From contig CAVBWZ010000009.1 in assembly GCA_963599445.1 (NCBI GenBank), positions 59,434 through 123,433 on the forward strand: a DNA stretch of 64,000 bases, given 5' to 3'. The position numbers and the translations under genes are program-made. The notes below the pieces were generated by a model. It searched no databases and had not been told where the DNA came from. It was given only the letters and a program-made list of their open reading frames with translations. The DNA is from UBA9732 sp963599445 (GTDB lineage: Bacteria > Spirochaetota > Spirochaetia > Sphaerochaetales > Sphaerochaetaceae). Shown piece by piece: positions 1 through 8,474 of this stretch. Each line of letters starts with the position of its first letter. The stretch's first letter is position 1.

Positions 1-143
1 CGGTCGTATCCACTTGGTGGTTTGATGAGTGAGTAGAACGTATCAAGCACCTGTCCGTTCTCGTCAAAGCGTGCAAGCCCCACGGAGCACGCACTTTGAG
101 GCATCTGGTTCGCAGTTTCGAAATCTATCGTGACAAAATTCAT
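1..143 (-). CDS. DnaQ-like 3'-5' exonuclease, N-terminal fragment
   Basis: Only the first 47 codons lie in the window; the gene runs off the left edge on the minus strand. The start ATG is at 143-141. The N-terminus reads MNFVTIDFETAN, which carries the ExoI motif (DFET, with the D-x-E metal-binding pair) of the DnaQ/RNase T exonuclease superfamily. A Ser-Val-Gly-Leu stretch follows, as in DNA polymerase III epsilon-like proteins. Full-length family members are about 180-300 residues, so domain content beyond Exo I cannot be judged. It lies 12 bp downstream of the cysteine desulfidase-family gene on the same strand and may be its operon partner. The family assignment is firm; the cellular role (proofreading, RNA trimming) is open. 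Confidence 0.75.
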   Translation of the reverse strand, partial: MNFVTIDFETANQMPQSACSVGLARFDENGQVLDTFYSLIKPPSGYD

Positions 144-155
144 ATCAAATCCAAC

Positions 156-1448
156 TCAACAGTGTTTGTCCATCATTATGGACATTATGGTACGGTCCGT
201 CTGCTCCATGCCCTCGCAGCTTATCCTTGAAAGATGGACCATGCTCTCAAGACAGTCGTTTCCTACAATGCCGCACTCTGCACCTGGGGCGAAACCTTTG
301 AGGGAAAGCTTCACACTCAAGGCCGATGCCTGTAGGCATGAATATATCTTAAGTGCACATGTGTTCTTTGCACCGTCGCATATCACACCCGTAAGGTTTC
401 CAACCATGGTGTTGACGGCCCTGTCCATTGCAAGACGGTCTCCACCAAGCAGGTAGACGTATGCACAGGCGGTTCCAATGGAGGCTGTGAACGCACCGCA
501 CAGGGCGGAGAGCCTGTTCTTGCGTGCAGTCAGGGCAAGGCCCACCAACTGGCTTATGCACACAGCCCTAGCAAGCTTCTCGTCATCAGCCTCAAGATAT
601 CGGGCCACGACATACACTGGAACGGTTACGGTTATACCTTGGTTTCCGCTGCCGCTGTTTATTACAACCGGCATGGAGCACCCGCTCATTCGTGCATCGC
701 TTCCAGCGGCGGCATAGCTTGCAGCAACATCAAAGGCCTGTGCAAGGCTTGAAGGTTCAGATGCCACATCCTCCAAGGTCGTCCTTCCTACCTGAAGACC
801 ATATTCGCCTTCGATGGCGTGCTTTGCTATTGCAAGGTTGGTTTTCACTGCGTCAAGGACGAATGGGACATCGTTTGGATAAACTTGGTTCGCAAACTCC
901 AGTATGTCATCGAGTTTGAGAGCCTTGAGGAACTCGCGGTCGTTCGCACTGTCAGAGGAATCGGTCTTAGCTGTATCCGGCTCAAGCGGAGCATCAAGAA
1001 GAACCTCGCCGTCAAGCTCAAGATGGGAGAACCTGTCATGTTCGCCTGATATGGTAGCCACTGCCTCATGTCCGCCACCAACGACTTTGACGCTTACGAA
1101 CAAAGGAGGAACGTCAGAGACCAAAGTAAGCGCCATTGGAATAAGGGCAGCGTCTTTCTTCTGGTCGTCCGTGATGCAAGACAGAATGCTAAGGGACTTG
1201 GAGGTATCGCCACCGCAGATGCCCAAGGCGACCGCTGCAAGGATTCCTTTTAACTCGCAACCGGGAAGCCCCACTCCCATGGCGTTCTTGACCATGTCGC
1301 GTGAAGCGTATACATGGGCGGAATCCACAGTACAGCCCAAAAGCTCACGGGCCTTTGCACCTGCCAAAGCCGATGCCGCAGGCTCCGTGCAACCCATAGC
1401 AGGAACCATCTCCTTCTTCAAAAGGCCTATAATCCTAGACTTGTCCAC
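156..1448 (-). CDS. L-cysteine desulfidase / UPF0597 (CyuA, YhaM) family protein
   Basis: About 430 residues. The N-terminus contains KEMVPAMGCTEPAA, the hallmark opening of the UPF0597/CdsB family, with further conserved cysteines in CGGDTSKS, LCGAFTASIGTACAY and ICDGAKNTCALK. Characterised relatives are Fe-S enzymes that break L-cysteine into pyruvate, ammonia and sulfide, or are related to serine dehydratase alpha chains. An ATG lies at 1463, but the AAGGAGG element falls just after it and 5-6 nt before a GTG at 1448. The GTG start (MDKSRIIGLLKKEMVP) also matches family lengths, so I chose it. A terminator of the upstream porin gene separates it from that unit. Cytoplasmic. Substrate (cysteine versus serine) cannot be decided here. 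Confidence 0.82.
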   Translation of the reverse strand: MDKSRIIGLLKKEMVPAMGCTEPAASALAGAKARELLGCTVDSAHVYASRDMVKNAMGVGLPGCELKGILAAVALGICGGDTSKSLSILSCITDDQKKDAALIPMALTLVSDVPPLFVSVKVVGGGHEAVATISGEHDRFSHLELDGEVLLDAPLEPDTAKTDSSDSANDREFLKALKLDDILEFANQVYPNDVPFVLDAVKTNLAIAKHAIEGEYGLQVGRTTLEDVASEPSSLAQAFDVAASYAAAGSDARMSGCSMPVVINSGSGNQGITVTVPVYVVARYLEADDEKLARAVCISQLVGLALTARKNRLSALCGAFTASIGTACAYVYLLGGDRLAMDRAVNTMVGNLTGVICDGAKNTCALKIYSCLQASALSVKLSLKGFAPGAECGIVGNDCLESMVHLSRISCEGMEQTDRTIMSIMMDKHC

Positions 1449-1523
1449 GGAATCCTCCTTCATGGCAATGTCCTGTAAGTTTAACGAAGTGAAAAACGAG
1501 TGTCCACAGCCAAGAATCCACCA

Positions 1524-1561
1524 CAAAAAGAAACTGCCGCAAGGACGAACCCTGCGGCAGT
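1524..1561 (-). terminator. Rho-independent terminator after the porin gene
   Basis: ACTGCCGCA (1533-1541) pairs with TGCGGCAGT (1553-1561), a 9-bp perfect stem with an 11-nt loop. On the minus strand it is followed by TTCTTTTTG. It lies 26 bp after the stop of the 1588-2862 gene and ends that transcript. Confidence 0.85.
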
Positions 1562-1587
1562 GCAATGTTTTTGAATATCAGCTGGAC

Positions 1588-2862
1588 TTACTTGTCGTAT
1601 CCAAGATTGAACCTGATGGTGAAGGAATCGACTGGCTTGTCTCCAAGCTCTGCGCCGAACTCCTGCCATCCGTATGTCGCATCGACTCTCATGCCAAGGA
1701 GTCCCACACCTGCACCAACGGACATGTATCCGCGGTTGACACCAGCTCTGAGGTTGAAGCACAGTACTGAAATCTCTGCACCTGCATTGAGGTGGAGAAG
1801 AAGGTCTTCTGCCCTGAACGTCTCAGAGTTGAAGTTCTCGATCATGCCAAGCATATCAATTAGATCTGCCGTTACGACGGGCTTGAAGATGATGTTTGGA
1901 GCGAATGCGAATCCAAAGTTGAGGGTCCAAGGAGTTTCGATTTCGAACGACTCCGATTCCTTGGCTTCATATCCTTCCTCTGGAGCGAACACTTCAGTAC
2001 CTGCAACGGAGTTGGTCATGTTTGCAAAGCTGTCGTAACTGCTCATGTGGTACGTTCCGTTGAGGTTGTTGACGGTTGCGCTGAGACGCACTGCATCATT
2101 GGCAATGGAGAGAGTGACACCAAGATCCACAGGAACCGCATAGCCTCCCATCGTTGGGGTGTTCCAAAGAAGCTCCTTCTGGATATCAGTCTCGTCATCG
2201 CCGGAAAGGAGGGATGAAACCGTTCCTGCATCCTGCCCCTGGAGGTAGGCCTTGTAGACGAAGTGTCCTGCAGCTCCAACCTGAAGCTTGATGGCATCGG
2301 TCTTGATGATGTTGAGACCAAGTGCAACGGTCTGTGCAAGGTTGACTTCTGGGACGACCTTCACGTTTGCAACGTTGGAGGAACCCTTTGCAAGGGTGTG
2401 GAGCTTGACCTGGACGTTTGCACCAAGGCCAAACGCACCAAATGCTGCACCAACGCCTGCGTCTATGGTTGCAAGCGTGTTATATCCGGAACCAAGGTTC
2501 TTGATCATCCTGTCTGCAAGGTCGACGGCGGCATTGTCGTCCGCTGTACCATCGATCATGCTGTTGACAAGCGTCATGGCCTCAGAATCTGAAACCAGCT
2601 TCTGGACGTTGTACATCGTAACTGCAACTGTTGGCAGGCTAAGTCCAAACCTTCCCTCTGCAAGGGCTGCTGGGTTCGTATAGAAGGAGTCCATCCTTCC
2701 AGCAGCGGCGAGACCGCTCTGACCCATTGCGTTGTATCTTGAGAACGTAGGCTGGAACGTGAAGTCTATGTCGTCATAGGTGAATGCTTTCTGTTTGTCA
2801 GCTGCAAATGCAAAAGAGAAGCACATTGCAAGAACAAGGACACTCAAAAGTACTTTCTTCAT
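1588..2862 (-). CDS. FadL/TraF-like outer-membrane beta-barrel protein
   Basis: 424 residues with a Sec signal peptide (residues 1-20, MKKVLLSVLVLAMCFSFAFA, then Ala-Asp). The mature part begins with a region containing RYNAMGQSGLAAAG and YTNPAALAEG. This resembles the 'NAMGGAG...NPA' signature of FadL-type porins and the TraF-like family common in spirochaetes (UPF0164 relatives). The remainder alternates polar and hydrophobic residues in strand-like blocks and ends in ...FTIRFNLGYDK. It probably forms an outer-membrane channel for a hydrophobic or small substrate; the substrate is unknown. The start has a strong SD (GGGGAGGG) and follows the lipoprotein gene by 15 bp, so the two are co-transcribed and may act together at the outer membrane. 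Confidence 0.7.
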   Translation of the reverse strand: MKKVLLSVLVLAMCFSFAFAADKQKAFTYDDIDFTFQPTFSRYNAMGQSGLAAAGRMDSFYTNPAALAEGRFGLSLPTVAVTMYNVQKLVSDSEAMTLVNSMIDGTADDNAAVDLADRMIKNLGSGYNTLATIDAGVGAAFGAFGLGANVQVKLHTLAKGSSNVANVKVVPEVNLAQTVALGLNIIKTDAIKLQVGAAGHFVYKAYLQGQDAGTVSSLLSGDDETDIQKELLWNTPTMGGYAVPVDLGVTLSIANDAVRLSATVNNLNGTYHMSSYDSFANMTNSVAGTEVFAPEEGYEAKESESFEIETPWTLNFGFAFAPNIIFKPVVTADLIDMLGMIENFNSETFRAEDLLLHLNAGAEISVLCFNLRAGVNRGYMSVGAGVGLLGMRVDATYGWQEFGAELGDKPVDSFTIRFNLGYDK

Positions 2863-2877
2863 TTCTATACCCTCCCC

Positions 2878-4314
2878 TTAGTTGTTCTTTCCAAGCTCGT
2901 TCAAGAGATCTTTGAAGGCCTGTTCTATTGCTTCGCCGTAGGACTGACCGTTGAGCTCGATACCGAACTTCTCTATCACCTTGAGGTCGAAGCCGGAATC
3001 CACAAGGATGACGGCGGCTGTGTTGACAGCTGTGACGGCTGTGTGCTCAAGATTTTTTACATAGCCGTCCATCTTGTTCAGATCAACGTCATTGAAGAAG
3101 TTCTCGAAATCTTCAAAGCGCTTTGCAAGATCTTCATCCCCAAGCTTGCTTGGATCCTGATTGATGTATGCTTCCACGACACCCTTGAACGAAAGGTCGG
3201 AACCATCCTTCACCTGGAACTTGTTGCACTCAGTGAAAGCGACTGACGCAGCATAGAGGACAAGGTCATTGGCAGAGAAGCTGTCAAGACCAATGATGTT
3301 CTCGCCGTTGATTATAGCATCGACAACTGCAAACTGGTTTGCAGCGTCACGGAGGGAAGGAGTCACAAGCCAAGCAGTGGTCTCATATGCAGTCCTTATG
3401 GCCCTCATCTGGAAGATGAACCTGTTGTACTTCGCTTCGTTGAACTTTCCATCGACTGAAACCATCTTGGTGAAGCTGTCTATTGCAGAGAACATGAACT
3501 TCTTCATTGCATCTTCGTCTTCCGGTGAAGCTGAATCGTCTTCAAGAGCCTTGCTTCCGGAATTCGATGAAGAGAAGAGAGACGCAAGGTTGAAGTCCTT
3601 GAGAATGTCGAGATCGGCTGCTGTGCTTGTAACCTTGAGAGCATCCAAAGCCTGAAGAGCCTTGTTGGCCTCGTTTATGATTTTGTCAGTGTCAACCGTA
3701 CCATCTTCCTTCTGATATTCCTTTGGATTGCTTGCAATGTTGCTTACCGTGGTCGCAAGGTCGTTTACGATGGAGACCGTTGCAAGGTCAGCCTTGGTAG
3801 GATTGTCGGAAATGCTTTCCTTTATATCGTCAAGAGCTTTGGTGACTGACTTGTAGGCGGACCTGATCTTCTCGTCAACTTCTTTACTCTCAAGGTCAAC
3901 GTCTTTGACAGCGTCTTCTGCGGCCTTCTTGATTTCTTCAACTTTGTCCTGGAGGGCAGTCTGAATCTCTTCGCCTGTCACATCGTCATTTGCAAGGGTT
4001 TCATCCAGCTGTTTCTTGAGCTCCTCGGTCTTCTGGGGAGAGTTCTTTATCTCTGCGACGCTCGATATGAGGTCGGACGAATCCACAAGCTTGACCTCGA
4101 CCACAGTCTCTCCATCATTCTCTGTTTTCGTTACAGAATCATCGAACTTCTTGGTAGTTTCGTTGACTTCCTGCATGTTGGGCTCAATGCCATAGACGTT
4201 GCTGCCCATCTTCCCCATGGCCTCGCCAAGCTTGGCGTATTCGTCCATGGAACATGAAACCATGCCAATGACCAGCAAAGCGGCCAAGACACCAATCAAA
4301 ACCTTACTTTTCAT
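2878..4314 (-). CDS. Predicted lipoprotein with long helical/coiled-coil body
   Basis: 478 residues. Residues 1-21 form a lipoprotein signal ending in the lipobox GMVSC, with Cys21 as the lipidation site. The first 250 mature residues are charged and heptad-like (many E/K/D/L/V blocks such as ELKKQLDETL and EEIKKAAEDAVKD), suggesting helical bundles. I do not recognise a catalytic motif. Start ATG 4314 follows an AGGAGG-like SD; an upstream in-frame extension lacks signal-peptide logic and was discarded. It is the first gene of a two-gene unit with the barrel protein at 1588-2862. A surface or periplasmic scaffold for that barrel is possible but inferred only from position. Confidence 0.72.
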   Translation of the reverse strand: MKSKVLIGVLAALLVIGMVSCSMDEYAKLGEAMGKMGSNVYGIEPNMQEVNETTKKFDDSVTKTENDGETVVEVKLVDSSDLISSVAEIKNSPQKTEELKKQLDETLANDDVTGEEIQTALQDKVEEIKKAAEDAVKDVDLESKEVDEKIRSAYKSVTKALDDIKESISDNPTKADLATVSIVNDLATTVSNIASNPKEYQKEDGTVDTDKIINEANKALQALDALKVTSTAADLDILKDFNLASLFSSSNSGSKALEDDSASPEDEDAMKKFMFSAIDSFTKMVSVDGKFNEAKYNRFIFQMRAIRTAYETTAWLVTPSLRDAANQFAVVDAIINGENIIGLDSFSANDLVLYAASVAFTECNKFQVKDGSDLSFKGVVEAYINQDPSKLGDEDLAKRFEDFENFFNDVDLNKMDGYVKNLEHTAVTAVNTAAVILVDSGFDLKVIEKFGIELNGQSYGEAIEQAFKDLLNELGKNN

Positions 4315-4414
4315 TTCCCTAATCCTCCTGAATTTCTCAGATGGCAAATCACAATCAAATCGTCCACCGCATTCTCTCGGTGAACCTCCCAATCACATTA
4401 TAAACACCTTTCGC

Positions 4415-5167
4415 TCAAAAAGGTAACAACATTTCACTCAAAGGAATGAAACAAATACCCAAAAGGAGAGCAATTATCGTAAGATTCCTCGAACCTTCCA
4501 TCCTTGCAGCAGGCCACAGCTCATCGAACGATATGAAAACGAGTATTCCAGCAACTACTGCCATGCATGCAGACAAGGCGAAACCCGCCTGTGTGCCCTG
4601 CAGGAAAAGCACTCCAACCAAAGCCCCCAAGGGTTGGGCAAGTCCAACCAAAACCGCCTTCAGTACGGTCTGGCCCATACTGGCTCCAGCGGACATTACG
4701 GACACAGCAAGCGTAGCTCCTATGGGTACGTTGTGTATTGCAATCCCCAATGCCATGCTTATGCCAAGATGAAGGTTCGACTGCGTTGCAATCCCGGTGG
4801 CCACCCCTTCAATGACGTTATGCAGAACCAAGGCAAGAACCATGCCCTTTGAAACCACATGGCTGTGGGAGCATTCGCACTCGTTTATGTAGTGCCCCGG
4901 TTCGTCCTCGTCATCGTGATGGTGGGGAAAAAGCAGATCCAAAGCCAATGAAAGGAAAGCACCAAGGACCATGAAAAGCAGAGTGTACACAGTCCCTATG
5001 CCCTCGAATGAATCCGGAAGCATCTCCCCCAACGAAATCATGAGCATAAGACCGGTGGCGAACGCCAAGGAAAAGGCACTAAGGTTCCTGTTCTTGACCC
5101 TACTAGCAAGAACAGCTCCAATAACAGTGGAAAGACCTGCAATCAAAGTTACAATGATTGGAACCAT
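4415..5167 (-). CDS. ZIP-family divalent metal transporter
   Basis: 250 residues, about eight membrane segments, matching bacterial ZupT/GufA-type ZIP proteins in length. Residues 81-103 form a His/Asp/Glu/Cys-rich cytoplasmic loop (PHHHDDEDE ... CECSHSH) typical of ZIP metal-binding loops. The helix IV motif is HNVIEG (116-121), with the usual His and Glu. The helix V motif is HNVPIG (145-150), where the second metal-site Glu common in ZupT (HNxPEG) is Ile, which could change metal selectivity or coupling. Likely imports Zn, Fe or Mn. SD GGAG lies 8 nt before the ATG. It is followed by an MFS gene on the same strand upstream; no functional link is evident. Confidence 0.88.
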   Translation of the reverse strand: MVPIIVTLIAGLSTVIGAVLASRVKNRNLSAFSLAFATGLMLMISLGEMLPDSFEGIGTVYTLLFMVLGAFLSLALDLLFPHHHDDEDEPGHYINECECSHSHVVSKGMVLALVLHNVIEGVATGIATQSNLHLGISMALGIAIHNVPIGATLAVSVMSAGASMGQTVLKAVLVGLAQPLGALVGVLFLQGTQAGFALSACMAVVAGILVFISFDELWPAARMEGSRNLTIIALLLGICFIPLSEMLLPF

Positions 5168-5205
5168 AAAGAATCTCCATAACCCGCAAACGGGTCAACC
5201 AAACA

Positions 5206-6375
5206 TCAAGCTGCAAGTTTCCTTCTGTTGGCAAGGCATATCACAAGAGCCAAGACAGGGAACACAACATAGGATGCAAACAACGTCCCATACCCAAAGT
5301 TATCTATCACAAAGCCTCCCGCCAAGACCCCAATCATTTCTGGAAGATTTGTGGCAATGGCCCAATAGAAGCTCATAGCCAAAGAATAATGGCTTTCATC
5401 CACGTTTTGGGCCACGAATTTGGAAACTCCAATATGAAGAGCTCCAAACGTACAGGCATGGAGCAGCTGAGCCACTACGAAAGCCCCAATGGTTGGGAAA
5501 AACCTATAGATGAGAAGCCTCACTATCATGCCAACTGCAGACAGCACGATGAGTCCATAGGCCGAGACCTTGCCCTTCTGCATGAGACGGCCTCCGACCA
5601 CTATCATCACGAACTCGGACGCCGCACCCAAAGCCACAAAGAGGGCGAACCGCCCTCCAAGGTTGAGCTCCTCCGTCATGTAGGAGGAAAGAAGCTTGTC
5701 TATCACAGCCTCCGCAATCCTCGTAAGTGCAACGACGAGCATCATAAGGTAGAACTTGGAGCTGAACCAGCCGAACGAAAAGAACCTGCCCTTCCCTTCT
5801 TGCCTTCCCTGCATATCCTTCTGCAAATCCGGCTGTCTGGGTTCGTCCTTTGGCGCAAACAGAACCATGAAGCAGAACACTGCCAAGGTGACAACGGTGC
5901 AGAGCGCTATTGAACGGTTGTCAGTCTCAACGGGAAAACCCGTGAGCGCAAACACGACAAGACATACAAGATATCCCAACGTACCCATCGCCCGTACTAC
6001 GCCGTACTTGGCGGAATCGCCCTTGAGAACCCTATTCTCATAGCCATCGTTCATTGGGTTCAATGACCAGAACAAGGCCGATGTTACAAAGAAGCACCCA
6101 ATGGTAACGGCAACGGAACCGCTGAGAGCGCTTGGTACAAAGGACACGGCGGTACCAACTGCAAGAAGGACGAAAAGAAGCCTCGTCTTCCTCGTCCTGT
6201 CAGACAACATCCCGAACAGAACAGGAAAGAATATGGAGGCGACCTGCCCTATGGCCACAATCACACCCACCAACGAATGAGAATACCCTTTGTTTCTGAG
6301 AAGCAACTGCGTATAGGGGGAAATGGCACTCACTGCGGCCTGCAGGGAGAAGTTGAGCAACATCAATCTGAACAT
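5206..6375 (-). CDS. MFS transporter (MFS_1-like / phenylpropionate permease type)
   Basis: 389 residues with about 12 hydrophobic segments. The loop between helices 2 and 3 reads GMLSDRTRKTR (near residue 60), the G-x-x-x-D-R-x-x-R motif of the major facilitator superfamily. Overall layout resembles the short MFS_1_like/PPP group (nucleoside or aromatic acid symporters). Substrate not predictable. No SD precedes the ATG. Instead CATAAT (6388-6383) lies 7 nt upstream with TTGTTC 17 nt before it, so the mRNA is probably leaderless. Confidence 0.85.
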   Translation of the reverse strand: MFRLMLLNFSLQAAVSAISPYTQLLLRNKGYSHSLVGVIVAIGQVASIFFPVLFGMLSDRTRKTRLLFVLLAVGTAVSFVPSALSGSVAVTIGCFFVTSALFWSLNPMNDGYENRVLKGDSAKYGVVRAMGTLGYLVCLVVFALTGFPVETDNRSIALCTVVTLAVFCFMVLFAPKDEPRQPDLQKDMQGRQEGKGRFFSFGWFSSKFYLMMLVVALTRIAEAVIDKLLSSYMTEELNLGGRFALFVALGAASEFVMIVVGGRLMQKGKVSAYGLIVLSAVGMIVRLLIYRFFPTIGAFVVAQLLHACTFGALHIGVSKFVAQNVDESHYSLAMSFYWAIATNLPEMIGVLAGGFVIDNFGYGTLFASYVVFPVLALVICLANRRKLAA

Positions 6376-6382
6376 AGCCTAG

Positions 6383-6411
6383 ATTATGCCCTTTTGCCCC
6401 TCCTAGAACAA
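6383..6411 (-). promoter_or_regulatory. Promoter of the MFS gene, predicted leaderless
   Basis: Minus strand: TTGTTC (6411-6406), 17-nt spacer, CATAAT (6388-6383), then 7 nt to the ATG at 6375. The expected transcription start falls on or next to the start codon. Confidence 0.6.
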
Positions 6412-6454
6412 GACCAAGCCCCACCCTTCAAGACCAAGAACGAATCAAATGACA

Positions 6455-7048
6455 CTATATCCTCTGAAGGAAAAGACCGTCCCTACTGCAGTACCACAGC
6501 AGCGTACCATGTGCAAAGAAAGGAAGCCTCACTTGAAGATTCCACTCAGGATACAGCTTCTTCACGAACATGGTGTCGTCCGTCAGGAACGCAACGAAGG
6601 AGATGTAGTGATTCTTCGTCATTTCGTGGTCTGTCGTTATGAAAAGACCGCCATCGCTTTTCTCAATGTCCAATCCATGAGAATCATGGGCATCGTCCAT
6701 CTTCTTTGGAACAAGTGGAGACAGCTTCTTTCCGCAGCAGACGATGGCCGCATCATCCATGGAAGTCATAAGATTTCCACAATCAGGGCAAATATAGAAC
6801 CTCGTTTTCTTTATGTTGTCATTGCATTTCATAGCTTCCTCCAAATCTCCCTTCAAGAGGGCCTCCATATCCACAGCCAAAGCCTTGGAAAGTGCGGGAA
6901 GAAGCGAGATGTCAGGGGCTCCATAGCCGCGCTCCCATTTGGACACAGCCTTGTCGCTCACTCCAACCAAAGAGGCAAGCTGCAACTGTGTATATCCATG
7001 ACGGAGCCTAAGCGTCCTTATTAGCCTTCCAACCTTCACCTGATCCAT
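6455..7048 (-). CDS. XRE-family regulator fused to a desulfoferrodoxin-like domain
   Basis: 197 residues. Residues 5-60 are a Cro/CI helix-turn-helix (TQLQLASLVGVSDKAVSKWERG). Residues 84-110 resemble the rubredoxin-like domain I of desulfoferrodoxin, with all four Cys (87, 90, 104, 105). Residues 120-193 follow the superoxide reductase domain: His124, His141 (DHEM for HPM), His147 (NHYI for EHYI) and Cys187 are kept, while the last ligand His is Asp190 (CSRDG for CNxHG). Four of five centre-II ligands thus remain. I infer a redox- or metal-responsive repressor; the Asp change argues against catalysis. Start ATG 7048 has a GGAGGG SD. Regulated genes are unknown; neighbours are a transporter and an iron alcohol dehydrogenase. 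Confidence 0.8.
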   Translation of the reverse strand: MDQVKVGRLIRTLRLRHGYTQLQLASLVGVSDKAVSKWERGYGAPDISLLPALSKALAVDMEALLKGDLEEAMKCNDNIKKTRFYICPDCGNLMTSMDDAAIVCCGKKLSPLVPKKMDDAHDSHGLDIEKSDGGLFITTDHEMTKNHYISFVAFLTDDTMFVKKLYPEWNLQVRLPFFAHGTLLWYCSRDGLFLQRI

Positions 7049-7168
7049 GGAAACCCTCCACGTGTATTGTATGCATCGATACCGGCATTCTAAGGAACAA
7101 GGGGATATTCTTTCAATGAACGCTCCGTAGAGTCCGCACGGCTCCACAAGGCTCCGCAACGAACAGAA

Positions 7169-8353
7169 CTATCTGTCGTTCGCTGCCTTGTAGATCCTGT
7201 ACATGTCATCCTCTTCAAGGACCTTGAAGCTACCAAGCCTTACGCTCCCACCACGGCTTGCAGCATTTGCCAAAGCCATTATGTCGTCATTGGAGAGACT
7301 CAGTCCCAGTTCTTTGAGACTGGTAGGCATACCCATTGACCTGAAGCACTCCTCAAATGCCTCAATGGTCTTCTCACACGCCACCTTGCAGTCGCCATCC
7401 TTCAAACCAAAGACCAGTTCGCCAAGGTATGCGAATCTGTGGTAATCAACACAGGCCACATAGCGGGCCCACGAGCCCCAGATTGCGGAAAGTCCAGCTC
7501 CATGGGAGACATCGTAGAAGGCGGAGAGCTCATGCTCCATCTTGTGGCACGCCCAATCCCCTATGCTGTCGTACCCAACGTTGTTGAATCCGTTGTGGGA
7601 AACAGTGCCCGCCCACATTATGTTGGCTCTGGCCTCGTAGTCGCAAGGGTTCTCCAATGCAACCTTTGTATACTTCACAACCGTCTTCAGTACATTGGCG
7701 CAACTCTGGTCGGTGAACTCGAACGCCGGACCTGCATGGAAGAACCTTTCAAGAGTGTGCATCATTATGTCAACGCTTCCGCACCCCGTCTGGTAGGCTG
7801 AAACGGTATATGTAAGCTCTGGATTCAGGAAGGCGACCATAGGACGACCAAGGTTGCTGTTGCAGCCAACCTTCTCGTTTGGCGTCACTTCATCGTTTGT
7901 GACTACGGATGAATTGCTCATCTCGCTTCCAGTGGCGGCCAATGTAATTATGCATCCTACAGGAAGAGCCGCCTTTGGAGCCACATGCCCACCGTAGAGA
8001 TCCCATACGTCTCCATCATAGCGAACGCCGTAGGCGATGGCCTTTGAACTGTCAAGAGCGGAACCTCCTCCAACTGACAGGATCATATCCACACCTTCAT
8101 CCTTCGAAAGGGCTATCCCTCGTCTTATCAAGGAAAGACGTGGATTTGGCTGTACACCGCCAAGCTCCACGAAGGAGATGCCGTTCTTTTCCAAAGAGGC
8201 TTCCACAACCCCAAGAAGGCCGCTTCTGACCACTGAACCTCCTCCAAAGTGGATAAGAACCTTTCTGAATCCGCGTTCCTTGAGGACACGTCCTACTTCG
8301 TTCTGGGCGCCTTTTCCAAAAAGCACATAGGTTGGTGCGTAGTATTCTGTCAT
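7169..8353 (-). CDS. Iron-containing alcohol dehydrogenase (butanol dehydrogenase-like)
   Basis: 394 residues, the normal length for group III Fe-ADH. The NAD(P)-binding core shows VGGGSALDSSKAIA, and the metal-site region shows GSVDIMMHTLERFF plus later HNGFNNVGYDSIGDWACHKMEHELSAFYDVSHGAGLS, carrying the conserved His residues for Fe. Closest in feel to NADH-dependent butanol dehydrogenases (YqdH/BdhA, NuADH type), which reduce aldehydes in fermentative metabolism. Start ATG 8353 has GGAG about 10 nt upstream. Cytoplasmic; product alcohol not predictable. It sits alone between the XRE regulator and the MalK-type ATPase on the same strand. Confidence 0.9.
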   Translation of the reverse strand: MTEYYAPTYVLFGKGAQNEVGRVLKERGFRKVLIHFGGGSVVRSGLLGVVEASLEKNGISFVELGGVQPNPRLSLIRRGIALSKDEGVDMILSVGGGSALDSSKAIAYGVRYDGDVWDLYGGHVAPKAALPVGCIITLAATGSEMSNSSVVTNDEVTPNEKVGCNSNLGRPMVAFLNPELTYTVSAYQTGCGSVDIMMHTLERFFHAGPAFEFTDQSCANVLKTVVKYTKVALENPCDYEARANIMWAGTVSHNGFNNVGYDSIGDWACHKMEHELSAFYDVSHGAGLSAIWGSWARYVACVDYHRFAYLGELVFGLKDGDCKVACEKTIEAFEECFRSMGMPTSLKELGLSLSNDDIMALANAASRGGSVRLGSFKVLEEDDMYRIYKAANDR

Positions 8354-8474
8354 GACTGCAAACTCCAAAAAGAAAGGGACCGTTGCCAAAAGCCCAAAGA
8401 CTTCTGCAACAGCCCCTTAATATCAGCCACCGGGAGGTGGCGACATCGGTCTATACCAAGATATCGGCCTATGC

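Noticed and set aside
904..1770. Long plus-strand ORF across the cysteine desulfidase gene
   Set aside because: Antisense shadow of a clear UPF0597-family gene and of the porin 3' end; no SD and no recognisable domains.
8426..8441. GCCACC/GGTGGC hairpin after the MalK-type gene as a terminator
   Set aside because: Only 6 bp and no U-tract on the minus strand; too weak to call.
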